A stretch of 54,904 bases of DNA from Bacteroidota bacterium (GCA_024280115.1 JAJRQT010000140.1:1-54904); one strand, 5' to 3'; positions 1-8,456 are shown, numbered from the stretch's first letter. Numbers and translations: made by a program. The notes: generated from the sequence alone by a model not told the origin.

Positions 1-61
1 ATGCCTTTGTCCCAAACTTAGTTTTGAAGGCTTCTCTGTCCAATTCTTTTAGTAATTTCAT
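1..61 (-). CDS. N-terminal fragment of a possible transposase, left copy
   Basis: A start codon at 59-61 opens a frame that runs off the left edge and encodes 20 residues beginning MKLLKELDREAF. The same frame appears at the right end. Its position just inside the repeated sequence suggests the transposase of the element, but 20 residues are too few to assign a family. Confidence 0.35.
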   Translation of the reverse strand, partial: MKLLKELDREAFKTKFGTKA

Positions 62-138
62 ATGCAATATCTTTTCTATAAGATACAAATTAATTACCTG
101 GTTAACAAGCGTTTGAGACTTAAATGGGTAACCCTATT
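1..138 (-). mobile_element. End of a repeated element (probable IS), left copy
   Basis: Bases 9-138 are the exact reverse complement of 54775-54904, so the same 130-bp sequence closes both ends of the window. Read inward-to-outward on the minus strand it starts near AATAGGGTTACCCATTTAAG and runs into a possible open reading frame whose start codon is at 59-61. A non-coding end of about 77 bp followed by a reading frame that leaves the contig fits an insertion sequence at which assembly stopped. The element boundary is fixed only by where the two copies diverge (138/139). The family is not recognised. A palindromic assembly artefact is the main alternative. Confidence 0.6.
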
Positions 139-253
139 AAAGTTTATTAAATAATTGTTATTGTAATTGTTTATGATTTGATTTTTCAGAACGGAAGTGT
201 ATTATAATTATCACAATGACAATTCCCCAAACCACATTCCCCCAATTGTATAT

Positions 254-1528
254 TTACAATTCCAGCATCTTATCCAACCTGTTAATTGTTTCAATCATGG
301 AGCGGATTGTATGATAATTTATTTTCCAGTTATGACTCATGTGCGTCCAGATCGGTTCACCCTTCCTGGTGAGCAGTGGCAACCATTCGCCAACTTTATG
401 ATTGATCATTTTATCAAAAACAAAACGATGCACATTTTCATATACAGGCCAATATTTTTCCAGGTCAAAAACCAGGCAACCCTGTGTAAGGGCAATGAGC
501 ATTTCGGCGTTTTGCCAGAATTCTTTCTCCCGGTCATAAACTCCTCCGGCATGAGAACCTTCCACATATACACCTCCAAAATCCCAGTCGATACCATCCG
601 CCAGCGCATGGTCATATTGCTTTTGTATCACATTCTGATACTTTTTTAGTGGAATATTTAGAATATCCAGGGCCCGCATGAGTAACCATGCAAATTCCAC
701 ATTGTGTCCATAACTCGTATTATCTTCTGCCTGCCCTTTTGATCCATCATCCGTAAACCGGTCCCATCCCCAAATGATATCAAATTTTATCTGTGGTGCG
801 ACCTTCCAATCTGCAAAAAACTGTGGAATACCGGTGCGATATTGAGGATGCAAAATTTTATCGATGATCAATTCGATCATTTCAATAAGCTTGCGTCTAT
901 GTAATTCCTTGCCGCTACATTCATAAAGTGATGTAAATGCCTCCATCAGGTGCATATGGATATCCAAAGTTTTACGATCTCCTCCGGCAGCTCCGGGACC
1001 TTTCAGTTCCCAATTCCGTTCAAACATTTCGAAGTATCCTCCATAATGCGTGTCAACACAATGCTTCTGAATCAGGTCAAATACTTTTTCAGCATATTCA
1101 ATTCCCCTTAAATCTCCTGTTGCCAGGGTATATTCGCTTAAACTATAGATTGCAAAACTTTGACCATATAATATTTTTTCATCAATTTTCACATTCCCTT
1201 TGCGGTCTGTTAACCAATAAAAACCTCCGTGTACGGAATCCCACATTTTCTCAATCAGAAAATCCACGCCGTTCCTCGCAAAATCTGCACTCTGCTCTGC
1301 TTTATATCCATTTCGATAAGCTGAAGAAAAAACATAAATACTCCTTGCCTGGCCAAGCATTGATTTTTCATCCTCTCCGGTATCCAGGCCATCCTTATCA
1401 AAATGGGTGATGAATCCTCCATTATTTGTATCCAGTGCTCGGTCAAACCAAAAAGGGAGTAACTCATTGTTGAGGTGATTTTCACATTCTTGTTTGTAAT
1501 CCTGAATTTGAGATTTTATATCTTTCAT
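254..1528 (-). CDS. AGE-family sugar 2-epimerase, cellobiose 2-epimerase-like
   Basis: The 424-residue protein has no signal peptide and matches the (alpha/alpha)6-barrel AGE superfamily (N-acylglucosamine and cellobiose 2-epimerases, usually 390-430 residues). Visible landmarks are the LDIHMHLMEAF segment near residue 188, SYGHNVEFAWLL near 252-263 (His255) and WKINYHTIRS near 401-410 (His406). These correspond to the histidine-bearing active-site segments of cellobiose 2-epimerases, which isomerise the reducing-end glucose of cello- or mannobiose through a ring-opened enediolate. A cytoplasmic disaccharide epimerase would suit a glycan degrader. N-acyl-D-glucosamine 2-epimerase or a mannose isomerase are alternatives; the SYGHxxE element favours the cellobiose epimerase branch. 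The gene is alone and faces away from the SDR gene. Confidence 0.8.
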   Translation of the reverse strand: MKDIKSQIQDYKQECENHLNNELLPFWFDRALDTNNGGFITHFDKDGLDTGEDEKSMLGQARSIYVFSSAYRNGYKAEQSADFARNGVDFLIEKMWDSVHGGFYWLTDRKGNVKIDEKILYGQSFAIYSLSEYTLATGDLRGIEYAEKVFDLIQKHCVDTHYGGYFEMFERNWELKGPGAAGGDRKTLDIHMHLMEAFTSLYECSGKELHRRKLIEMIELIIDKILHPQYRTGIPQFFADWKVAPQIKFDIIWGWDRFTDDGSKGQAEDNTSYGHNVEFAWLLMRALDILNIPLKKYQNVIQKQYDHALADGIDWDFGGVYVEGSHAGGVYDREKEFWQNAEMLIALTQGCLVFDLEKYWPVYENVHRFVFDKMINHKVGEWLPLLTRKGEPIWTHMSHNWKINYHTIRSMIETINRLDKMLEL

Positions 1529-1836
1529 AATTGCGGGTTTCAGAGTAAATAATTATTTAATAATAAATTCTATTCATTTCAATAAAGGTTAAAAATGAGC
1601 TTGAATTGTGCTATTTAATTTCACCTATTGATTTGAAAGTTACGAACAAAATTCTAATTGAAATACAATATAAAAAAGGAATTGGGCTAGCCGTTTAAAA
1701 TAAAAAAATCATAAGTTGAATCTGATTAGTATAGGAACCAAGTCAAATTTCCATTGTACATTTATTAACAGCTTTTAATTCCTTTAAAAATAATTTAGAT
1801 TTAATGAAAAAAGTGATCTTTAAAAACAACTGACTT
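1529..1836. other. Divergent intergenic region
   Basis: About 308 bp separate the divergently transcribed epimerase and SDR genes, so both promoters should lie here. The sequence is AT-rich. I see no clear operator, hairpin or small gene. Confidence 0.5.
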
Positions 1837-2625
1837 ATGAATATTGACCTTCGTAGAAAAAATGCAATTGTTTGCGGAAGTACCCAGGGTATTGGAAAAG
1901 CCATCGCATTGGAGCTGGCCCAACTCGGGGCAAACATCACTTTATTTGCCAGAAATGAAACTTCCCTCAAAAAAGTAATCGGAGAGCTCAATTCATCACT
2001 AGGGCAAACGCATAATTATTTAGTGGCAGATTTTTCAAATCCAGATGAGGTAAAAAATGTCATATCAACATATGCAGAATCAATTTCTTCCATTCATATT
2101 TTGATAAATAATTCAGGAGGCCCTGCTCCTGGTCTGGCAATCGATGCAGATCCGGACGATTTTTTAATAGCGTTCTCACAGCATATTATTTGTAATCAGC
2201 ACATCGTTCAGGCAGTTGTTCCACTTATGAAAGAAGAGAAATACGGCAGAATTATCAATGTTATTTCTACTTCCGTCAGAACGCCCATCCCAAATCTTGG
2301 TGTTTCAAATACCACGCGCGGCGCCGTCGCCAGTTGGGCCAAAACATTGAGCGTAGAATTAGGGCCTTATGGAATTACTGTAAATAATATTCTCCCCGGA
2401 TTAACTGATACAGGAAGGCTGGAAAGTCTGATAAAATCCATAGCTGAAGCGCGAGGTATATCCTATGAACAGTTGGTAAAAGAAATGAAAAACAACATTC
2501 CGGTCAGGCGTTTTGCAGATCCTTCAGAAACAGCGGCTCTGGCAGGATTTTTGGCTTCTCCTTCCGCAGCTTTTATCAATGGAGAAAGTATCCGTGTGGA
2601 TGGTGGTGCAACGCCCTCGATTTAA
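1837..2625 (+). CDS. Short-chain dehydrogenase/reductase with altered catalytic motif
   Basis: The 262-residue protein is a classical-length SDR. It has the dinucleotide-binding GSTQGIGKA near residues 14-22, the NNSGGP form of the NNAG motif near 95, and a C-terminal NGESIRVDGG typical of FabG-like proteins. The catalytic YxxxK is absent: the aligned segment reads VSNTTRGAV, giving Ser157 and Arg161 in place of Tyr and Lys. A divergent group of FabG-like proteins carries such an SNxxR segment, so this is unlikely to be a sequencing error. The substrate is unknown. The start codon follows a short leader and is not contested. The name 3-oxoacyl-ACP reductase would be over-specific. Confidence 0.85.
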   Translation: MNIDLRRKNAIVCGSTQGIGKAIALELAQLGANITLFARNETSLKKVIGELNSSLGQTHNYLVADFSNPDEVKNVISTYAESISSIHILINNSGGPAPGLAIDADPDDFLIAFSQHIICNQHIVQAVVPLMKEEKYGRIINVISTSVRTPIPNLGVSNTTRGAVASWAKTLSVELGPYGITVNNILPGLTDTGRLESLIKSIAEARGISYEQLVKEMKNNIPVRRFADPSETAALAGFLASPSAAFINGESIRVDGGATPSI

Positions 2626-2903
2626 AAGGTATTAGTTCCCGAATATTCCTATGTTATTGAGAGTGATTCTATTCAAGTGACAGAAATAATTGAATTGCTC
2701 AAAGATTATAAAACGGATAAATCTGAAGGTAACATTATAGCTATTTGAGTTTCGAATTCATTCTTTTTTATTCTATTCACAACACAAAATTATTGCATAA
2801 ATGCCATCGATAATATCAAAAAACATGATGGTGGCAAATATTCGTACCTTTTCCCATATTGATCAACACAACTTCTTTATGCTGATTTTATCTTGTGGGG
2901 TGG

Positions 2904-4685
2904 TCAATACGAAGATCTGTCTTTCGACTTTGGATCATCAATAATCTCTCCGCTGTTGAGTTTGCCTTCCATAGCCTCTTTTCTATAATCACGACTCGCA
3001 TCATAAAATTTTGTACGAATATCTATTTCCGACAGTAGAATACCGGGCTTATTGGCTTCCAATTTATAATCGACAAGACCATTTGGCGTAATAAAATGAC
3101 ATGGCCAGCTATAAGGCTCTGATGAGTTGGTCAGTGACATGAAAAAATTATTGGTGGCAGCTCTCACCTGAGCGCTCTGCGGCATAATCTTCGGATGGAT
3201 GCAATTTTTATCATGACGTGCATTGTAAAAAGATTGGAATATGACATCAACTCCAATTTGACTGTAGGCGCGATACAATTCCGGGAAACGTACATCATAA
3301 CAAATCAGCAAGCCACACTGAATCTTACCTATCTCAAAATTCACGAAATGATCCCCAGGGGTATAATGCTTCAGGTCGCCACCTGTACAAAAACGCTTGT
3401 CATAACGATCTTGAATACGACCTTCAGGATTGATGACATAAAGGGAATTATGGGGTTTATTTCCTTCGCTCAACTGGTGGGAGCTCCCCAGTAATACCCA
3501 TAGTTTTAACTCTTTTGCCAATTCACAAATGCCCGTAGTGTGCTCCCTGAGAAGATTCCAATCAAAATCATCAAAACTTTCCAGATCGGCACCACCATAT
3601 CCGGATAGGGCACATTCCGGGAAATGGACCAATTCGCTACCTTGAACTTTAGCGCTGCGCATTTGTTGCTCTATCCAGTTTGCATTTTTATCAATACTTC
3701 CAGAAATGGGAAACTGGCATGCGGCTACAACCAAATTACTTTGCTGGTCTTCATTCAGGAAATCCTGCTTATAATGATTAAAAAGATCATCCTTTGATCC
3801 TTTGAACCAATATATTTTTCCTCGAAGTACTCTACGTGAACGAGGGGGGATATTACCGACATTGATGATTGAATGAATACAATCGGCTGGGTGATGATAC
3901 GTTACATGTGAAGTCTGTTCCCAGTAAATACCGCTCAGCCACTTCCCTTTTTCATCTGTCCGGGTGATTGGGGCATGATCGATAGGCATTTGCATACTGG
4001 CCTGGTAGGGTCCAACTTTGTCCATCATGTTTCCTTCTGTTCGCAAATAGTCAACTGCCATACCAATAGGCGTTCGCGCTCCGACACAATTTTCTCCCGC
4101 TGGTAAAGCCTCCCATTGAGAGTTTCGCATCACATAAGTGAGACTGGTTTTTGGTCCACCTCCTTCTTTTTTCCATAAATCATATTCACTGAAAGCTGGC
4201 GTTTGGGCAATTTCCTGACGCCAGGCTTCGTTGGTAACACCACCCATCCTAAAGCATTGCTGCACACCATAGTATTCCGGCAATCCTTCCTCATGGGTTT
4301 TGATCTCAAGTAGAATTTCTATCCCGTCCTCAGTAGGCGTCATATAATAAGTCCAATCCTGCCTGGCCCAGTGTTCAGATTTTTCGATTTCAATTTTATT
4401 CGTAAAAGTATTATTACGGTTTTTAAAGGAATCAATCATCCCAGTTACCTTTTCGGAAATAATGTTAGCAGCTCTTTCGGATAACGGCACCTGGCCATAA
4501 ACTATCGGTTCATGTTCATGAAAACGGTAGCCAATCCGGTTGTTGTTATGTAAATCGTTACTGATGGTGATAAAATTTGGTCTGACCAGTTTGATATGGA
4601 TCGGTGTCTGAGCGTAAGTTTGGGTAGATAAATTCAGAAACAACGAAATGATCAGGAACAGGTTAATAGAAAGGATGCTACGCAT
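2904..4685 (-). CDS. Exported two-domain carbon-nitrogen hydrolase (nitrilase superfamily)
   Basis: The 593-residue protein begins with a hydrophobic signal peptide ending near AQTP (residues 24-28). Residues about 30-305 form a domain I do not recognise, containing several Trp and His residues. Residues about 316-580 are a nitrilase-superfamily domain with the complete Glu-Lys-Cys triad: Glu357 in FPECALSGYGG, Lys430 in YDKRFCTGGD and Cys462 in ICYDVRFPELYR. These enzymes cleave non-peptide C-N bonds such as amides. Stand-alone members are cytoplasmic and 260-330 residues long, so an exported form with a long N-terminal extension is unusual. The substrate cannot be read from the sequence. 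Confidence 0.8.
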   Translation of the reverse strand: MRSILSINLFLIISLFLNLSTQTYAQTPIHIKLVRPNFITISNDLHNNNRIGYRFHEHEPIVYGQVPLSERAANIISEKVTGMIDSFKNRNNTFTNKIEIEKSEHWARQDWTYYMTPTEDGIEILLEIKTHEEGLPEYYGVQQCFRMGGVTNEAWRQEIAQTPAFSEYDLWKKEGGGPKTSLTYVMRNSQWEALPAGENCVGARTPIGMAVDYLRTEGNMMDKVGPYQASMQMPIDHAPITRTDEKGKWLSGIYWEQTSHVTYHHPADCIHSIINVGNIPPRSRRVLRGKIYWFKGSKDDLFNHYKQDFLNEDQQSNLVVAACQFPISGSIDKNANWIEQQMRSAKVQGSELVHFPECALSGYGGADLESFDDFDWNLLREHTTGICELAKELKLWVLLGSSHQLSEGNKPHNSLYVINPEGRIQDRYDKRFCTGGDLKHYTPGDHFVNFEIGKIQCGLLICYDVRFPELYRAYSQIGVDVIFQSFYNARHDKNCIHPKIMPQSAQVRAATNNFFMSLTNSSEPYSWPCHFITPNGLVDYKLEANKPGILLSEIDIRTKFYDASRDYRKEAMEGKLNSGEIIDDPKSKDRSSY

Positions 4686-5353
4686 AATGACAAGATTTAA
4701 GATCTTAATAAAAAGTACGGTTAACCAACCAATACCAATTTATAGGATTTACAACCCTGCTGCAAGTAAAAACTTAATCTATCACTTTTATACAGTTGTA
4801 TTATTCTGTTTAACAAACCATTTGATGCTGGTCCGATGATCCTGATAGTTGATCAAAATGAATTTTAGATCTGTTTAGAAAGAAAAGAGTGAATGAGCAT
4901 AGTACTACCTTCCTTCACTGGTCTTTTGGGATCAGTCGGTATTTCTGGAGGGGGGGGTGGATAAATTCTGAACAAGAAGATAAAGCGAAGACATCTTAGT
5001 AAAATTTCAATAAATGACCGTGATCAAAATTCTTCCTTGAGTTATGAGCGTTGGCAAGTCAAAACAGCGGGGGTGTGTAGGCCATGCGCGCGGAAGCATT
5101 GTTTTGACAAGATTTTTCTTTGTTTCGTTTCTTTTCATCGAATGGAAAAGAAATGAAAATCCATAAACTAGCTTACTTAAAAACACACGTAGAATACATT
5201 AGCCTTGAAAACTCATGCATACTACGGTTGTGATTTATATTAAAATTTAATCCCAAGGTTTTAGGGTTGATCCATCTTTTGGCCAACATAAAGAGAAACC
5301 TATTCCGGATTCATTTTGTGTATAATCCCGATTGTTCTGAGGAAAAAAGATCC
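4686..5353. other. Non-coding stretch with an inverted repeat
   Basis: About 670 bp without a convincing gene. It contains a homopolymeric G8 tract near 4952-4959 and a 9-bp perfect inverted repeat (GTCAAAACA at 5058-5066, TGTTTTGAC at 5100-5108) around a GC-rich 33-nt loop. The minus strand through the repeat is open for about 35 codons but has no start context. It may be a remnant or a dispersed intergenic repeat. Confidence 0.4.
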
Positions 5354-5623
5354 CTACTTCAATTTGACTTTTTTTGTTTTTATAATAGGCTCTTTTCCAT
5401 CTGTCTCTATTCCGCAAGTTCCAAACCCAAGTATCGCGTATAATGGGCAACATTTACGCATAGACGTAATAAAAAGCATTACTGCTCCAAAAATGAAATA
5501 ATTGCTCCATTCTCCATCAACAATTTTCAAATAGTATAACACAACAAATATCAACGCCAAAGATAATCTAACTATTCGATCTATTTTGCCTACATTATGT
5601 ACCATATCAAAATTTTTATTCAA
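5354..5623 (-). CDS. Small membrane protein, DUF2892-like
   Basis: The 89-residue product has an N-terminal GKIDRIVRLSLAL segment, a first hydrophobic helix, a short WSNY link, a second helix and then a CCPLYAILGFGTC segment. This is the layout of DUF2892 (YgaP-like membrane domain) proteins, usually 60-75 residues with two helices and a late cysteine pair. A lysine-rich tail (KTKKVKLK) ends the protein. The family is often linked to rhodanese or sulfur-transfer proteins, but none is adjacent. It is a likely inner-membrane protein of unknown function. Confidence 0.7.
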   Translation of the reverse strand: MNKNFDMVHNVGKIDRIVRLSLALIFVVLYYLKIVDGEWSNYFIFGAVMLFITSMRKCCPLYAILGFGTCGIETDGKEPIIKTKKVKLK

Positions 5624-5763
5624 AGATAATGTGTGAATTTGACCAAAATTGGTGACCTAACTCACTATTTTAAATTTCGCGCAAAGATAAGCAAAATAAT
5701 AAGTCCAATCCCCCTGTGATGTAATACTTTATTTTACGAAATTGAATTTATGTTATTCATCAG

Positions 5764-6444
5764 ATGAAAATGTTGCTCTTCATTATCGGCCTTACATTTC
5801 TTTTCTCATATCAAGACGAGTATGCCGGATTGCGAGATCAAATGGTGGAAACACAGATCGAAGCCAGGGGGGTGAAAAATAAAAATGTTCTGGAAGCTAT
5901 GAAAAAGGTGCCCCGCCATTTGTTTGTTCCGGTTCAAAGTCAATCAGCTGCGTACCAGGACAGACCTTTGTCAATCGGGCAGGGTCAGACCATCTCTCAA
6001 CCGTATATCGTTGCATATATGACTGAAGCGATCAATCCCGAACCTGAAGATGTAGTGCTGGAAATCGGGACTGGAAGCGGATATCAGGCAGCAATTTTGG
6101 CAGAAATTGTTAAAAAGGTTTATACACTGGAAATTATCCCTGAATTGGGAATTACTGCAAAAGAGCGATTAAAAATATTGGGCTATAAAAATATTGAAGC
6201 AAAGGTTTCTGATGGATATTACGGTTGGCGTGAGTTTGGCCCTTTTGACGCCATCATTGTGACAGCTGCTGCTGAACAAATTCCCGAACCTTTGATCAAA
6301 CAATTAAATGAAGGAGGCCGCATGATTATACCAATCGGACCAGCATTCGATATTCAAAAGCTGGTTTTGGTCACTGTGAAAAACGGCGAGCCAAAAATCA
6401 AAAAATTGTTTCCGGTGCGATTTGTACCATTCACACGGGATTAA
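5764..6444 (+). CDS. pcm: Protein-L-isoaspartate O-methyltransferase, exported form
   Basis: The 226-residue protein repairs isoaspartyl residues by S-adenosylmethionine-dependent methylation. It has the family segments VPRHLFVP near residue 47, GQGQTISQPYIVAYM near 69-83 and the SAM-binding VLEIGTGSGYQAAILA near 95-110, followed by DAIIVTAAA. Residues 1-17 (MKMLLFIIGLTFLFSYQ) form a hydrophobic segment resembling a signal peptide, so the enzyme is probably periplasmic. The usual cytoplasmic enzyme lacks this. Exported Pcm variants occur in other bacteria. Confidence 0.9.
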   Translation: MKMLLFIIGLTFLFSYQDEYAGLRDQMVETQIEARGVKNKNVLEAMKKVPRHLFVPVQSQSAAYQDRPLSIGQGQTISQPYIVAYMTEAINPEPEDVVLEIGTGSGYQAAILAEIVKKVYTLEIIPELGITAKERLKILGYKNIEAKVSDGYYGWREFGPFDAIIVTAAAEQIPEPLIKQLNEGGRMIIPIGPAFDIQKLVLVTVKNGEPKIKKLFPVRFVPFTRD

Positions 6445-6485
6445 TAATGTAGAACCCAACTATGCGGAAAATAAGATATTGATCA

Positions 6486-6554
6486 CTCGGTCGGAACCGA
6501 GCGATATTGAATCCTTTGGATGATTTTACCAGTCGCTCGCGTGTCGCGAGTGAC
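6486..6554. repeat. Pair of REP-like hairpins between convergent genes
   Basis: The first hairpin pairs CTCGGT (6486-6491) with ACCGAG (6496-6501) around a CGGA loop. The second pairs ten bases (6532-6541 with 6545-6554, one G:U pair) around a TGT loop. They lie in the tail-to-tail gap between pcm and the dehydrogenase gene. The two GC-rich hairpins separated by about 30 bp look like a REP-type palindromic element. They may also stabilise or end transcripts from both sides, although no U-tract follows. Confidence 0.55.
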
Positions 6555-6594
6555 GAATAAGAATTAAAAAAAATGGATTGATGATGCTTGAAAT

Positions 6595-7620
6595 CTATTC
6601 ATTCAAAAGTGCCATCACTTTCTCCCAAACTTCCTCATTGACCGGGATTCCCTCTTTTAGATTTCTCAGCCTTGTTCGCATTGTACGCTCGCCTGGATAA
6701 TAGGTTTGTTCACCGGGACTCAAAGGTTCTACATCATGGGTGTAGTCAATTATTTCGTTTAGTAATTGATCCTGTAAATTACCATCACCATAAATCTTAG
6801 GATAAATACAGATGTAAACTTGTGATATGCCATATTCAAATGGGCGCTGTCCAATTTTATACGTTGAGTCACCGGCAGCAAGCAGCGTTGTCAACATATC
6901 CAGGATCATGGATAAGGCGGATCCTTTCCAATAACCTATTGGTAAGCCGCGTTCCGTTTTAGTGATTTTTTCGGGATCATTAGACAATTCATCATTTTCG
7001 TCCCAACCTCCGGGATAAGGTAAAAGCTTTTTTCTTAATTTATAATCGTTGATTTTTCCAAAGGCAAACTGTGAAATGGCCATGTCCAGTACCACATGAC
7101 CTTCCTTTCTCGGAATAGAGACAATAAATGGATTATTGCCTATCCTGCTTTGCTTACCTCCCCAGGCCGGCATATTTGGTTGTGTATTGGTAAAAAGAAT
7201 AGAGATACACCCTGCATCTGCAGCCTGCCATCCATAAGTACCACCGCGCATCCAATGGTTTGTATTTCGCAATGCTACTAAACCCATCCCATGGTGCTTT
7301 GCCAGTTCAATAGCACGATTTGTACATTTGCTAGCATTGATGATTCCAGGACCGAGTTTACCATCCCATCGTTCGATGCTTCCAAAAGCTCCTATCTTCT
7401 CTGCCTCCGCATCAATTTTTACAGATCCATTTTCAACATATTCAATAAAAAGTGGAACACGGTTGATCCCATGAGAGTTGACTCCATCCAATGTATTTTT
7501 AGTATATACCTCTGCAATGAATCTTGCTTTTTCTTCAGTGAAATTGTGTTTGCTAAAGAGGCTGTACAGCACCGCCTGCATTTTATCGAATGAAATTTTC
7601 ATAATTCCTGCTTTTGCCAT
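6595..7620 (-). CDS. dlgD: 2,3-diketo-L-gulonate reductase (3-dehydro-L-gulonate 2-dehydrogenase)
   Basis: The 341-residue protein belongs to the malate/L-lactate dehydrogenase family (Ldh_2) and resembles E. coli YiaK/DlgD closely in motif order. Shared elements are SHGINR with catalytic-type His50, NTNHWMRGGTYGWQAADAG near 120-138, WGG...RIGNNP, and LPIGYWKGSALSMILDMLTTLL. The family reduces 2,3-diketo-L-gulonate with NADH. Starting at Met7 (7602) would place the histidine at position 44, as in YiaK; the longer start is equally open. No other genes of the YiaK pathway are adjacent, so the physiological substrate could be another keto-sugar acid. Confidence 0.85.
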   Translation of the reverse strand: MAKAGIMKISFDKMQAVLYSLFSKHNFTEEKARFIAEVYTKNTLDGVNSHGINRVPLFIEYVENGSVKIDAEAEKIGAFGSIERWDGKLGPGIINASKCTNRAIELAKHHGMGLVALRNTNHWMRGGTYGWQAADAGCISILFTNTQPNMPAWGGKQSRIGNNPFIVSIPRKEGHVVLDMAISQFAFGKINDYKLRKKLLPYPGGWDENDELSNDPEKITKTERGLPIGYWKGSALSMILDMLTTLLAAGDSTYKIGQRPFEYGISQVYICIYPKIYGDGNLQDQLLNEIIDYTHDVEPLSPGEQTYYPGERTMRTRLRNLKEGIPVNEEVWEKVMALLNE

Positions 7621-7694
7621 GAAAGTATGAAAAAATAGGGCTGATTAAAACTTTTAAAAATCGTAGATGGAAATTAAATATTTAAGTGAAAGGA

Positions 7695-8042
7695 TCAGTT
7701 TTTCCAGATCAGGGTTTCATCAGTGCTGTTTTCGTCAAAATTTTCTCCGTTGCACATTATGTTTCCTATTAGCCCTCCCAAACTACAGATTAAATTACAC
7801 TCTTCGTCATATACGCCTGAAGTTCCATCTGCAATGCAATTTCCTGGATTGAAAACGAATACCAACTGACCTTGAAATTGATACCGGTAAACGGTTGCTC
7901 CGGAATCGCATGAAATACTACTTTCATCAAACTCTTCTATTTTTTGTTGAATGCAACCGGGGACATCTACTTGCAGATCATCTTTCTGACAACCAAAATA
8001 TGAAATTGTAAAAGCTATTAATACGATGTTAAATATTTTCAT
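7695..8042 (-). CDS. Small Cys-rich lipoprotein, DUF6970-like
   Basis: The 115-residue product has a lipoprotein signal peptide with lipobox YFGC and Cys18. The mature part has five further cysteines and a central YRYQFQGQLVFVFNPG segment followed by DGTSGVYDEECNLICSLGG. This resembles small Bacteroidota lipoproteins of the DUF6970 type, whose function is unknown. The cysteine spacing suggests disulfides in the periplasm. It is transcribed alone. Confidence 0.7.
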   Translation of the reverse strand: MKIFNIVLIAFTISYFGCQKDDLQVDVPGCIQQKIEEFDESSISCDSGATVYRYQFQGQLVFVFNPGNCIADGTSGVYDEECNLICSLGGLIGNIMCNGENFDENSTDETLIWKN

Positions 8043-8232
8043 AAATCGAATTTTAAAATATTTACTGCACTTCCACAGGACACATTATTAATTTATTTGG
8101 TTGCAGATCTGAAAATTAATTGTTTCTCCACCAAATCTGTGAAAGTAAAATTCCATTATAAAAAATTGAATGACTACTTTTATGTAAATAACTTTTTCAC
8201 AAAATTTATTTTGAAAAAGTGAAATAGTCGGT

Positions 8233-8354
8233 CTCCTTAGCTCAGTTGAGGGACGAACGTTAAGAAATGATCCTGCCTTGCGCTCAGAAACTTAGTGAAG
8301 GAGGGGAATCATTTTAGTGAGGAGCCAGCCTGCAGGGCGTGCACCAACTGAGCT
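8233..8354. repeat. Partial tRNA-Thr duplication with a long imperfect palindrome
   Basis: Bases 8233-8248 repeat 16 bp of the 5' half of the adjacent tRNA-Thr gene (8386-8401). The D-arm part AGCTCAGTTG (8239-8248) recurs inverted at 8345-8354, bounding a 116-nt unit. Inside it AAATGATCC (8265-8273) faces GGAATCATTT (8305-8314) with one bulge, so the whole unit can fold into a long broken stem. The 3' half of a tRNA is missing, so this is not a tRNA gene. It resembles the scar of an insertion at a tRNA gene or a folded recombination site. Confidence 0.5.
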
Positions 8355-8383
8355 TATTGAGAGAATTTAAATATATGTAGTAA

Positions 8384-8456
8384 GCCTCCTTAGCTCAGTT
8401 GGTAGAGCAACGCTTTCGTAAAGCGTGGGTCGCAGGTTCAAGTCCTGTAGGAGGCT
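8384..8456 (+). tRNA. tRNA-Thr(CGT)
   Basis: A full cloverleaf can be drawn. The acceptor pairs GCCTCCT with AGGAGGC and is followed by discriminator T. The D stem is GCTC/GAGC, the anticodon stem ACGCT/AGCGT encloses loop TTCGTAA with anticodon CGT, and the T arm is GCAGG TTCAAGT CCTGT. No CCA is encoded. Confidence 0.95.

Noticed and set aside
2626..2760. Open stretch after the SDR gene ending in EIIELLKDYKTDKSEGNIIAI
   Set aside because: About 35 open codons without a start codon in frame or any family resemblance; too short to call a gene or remnant.
5247..5453. Minus-strand 68-codon frame overlapping the DUF2892-like gene
   Set aside because: It overlaps the better-supported membrane protein in another frame and shows no recognisable features.
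8232..8305. First tRNA-like sequence upstream of tRNA-Thr
   Set aside because: Only the 5' acceptor strand and D-arm are present; there is no anticodon or T arm, so it is not a tRNA gene.
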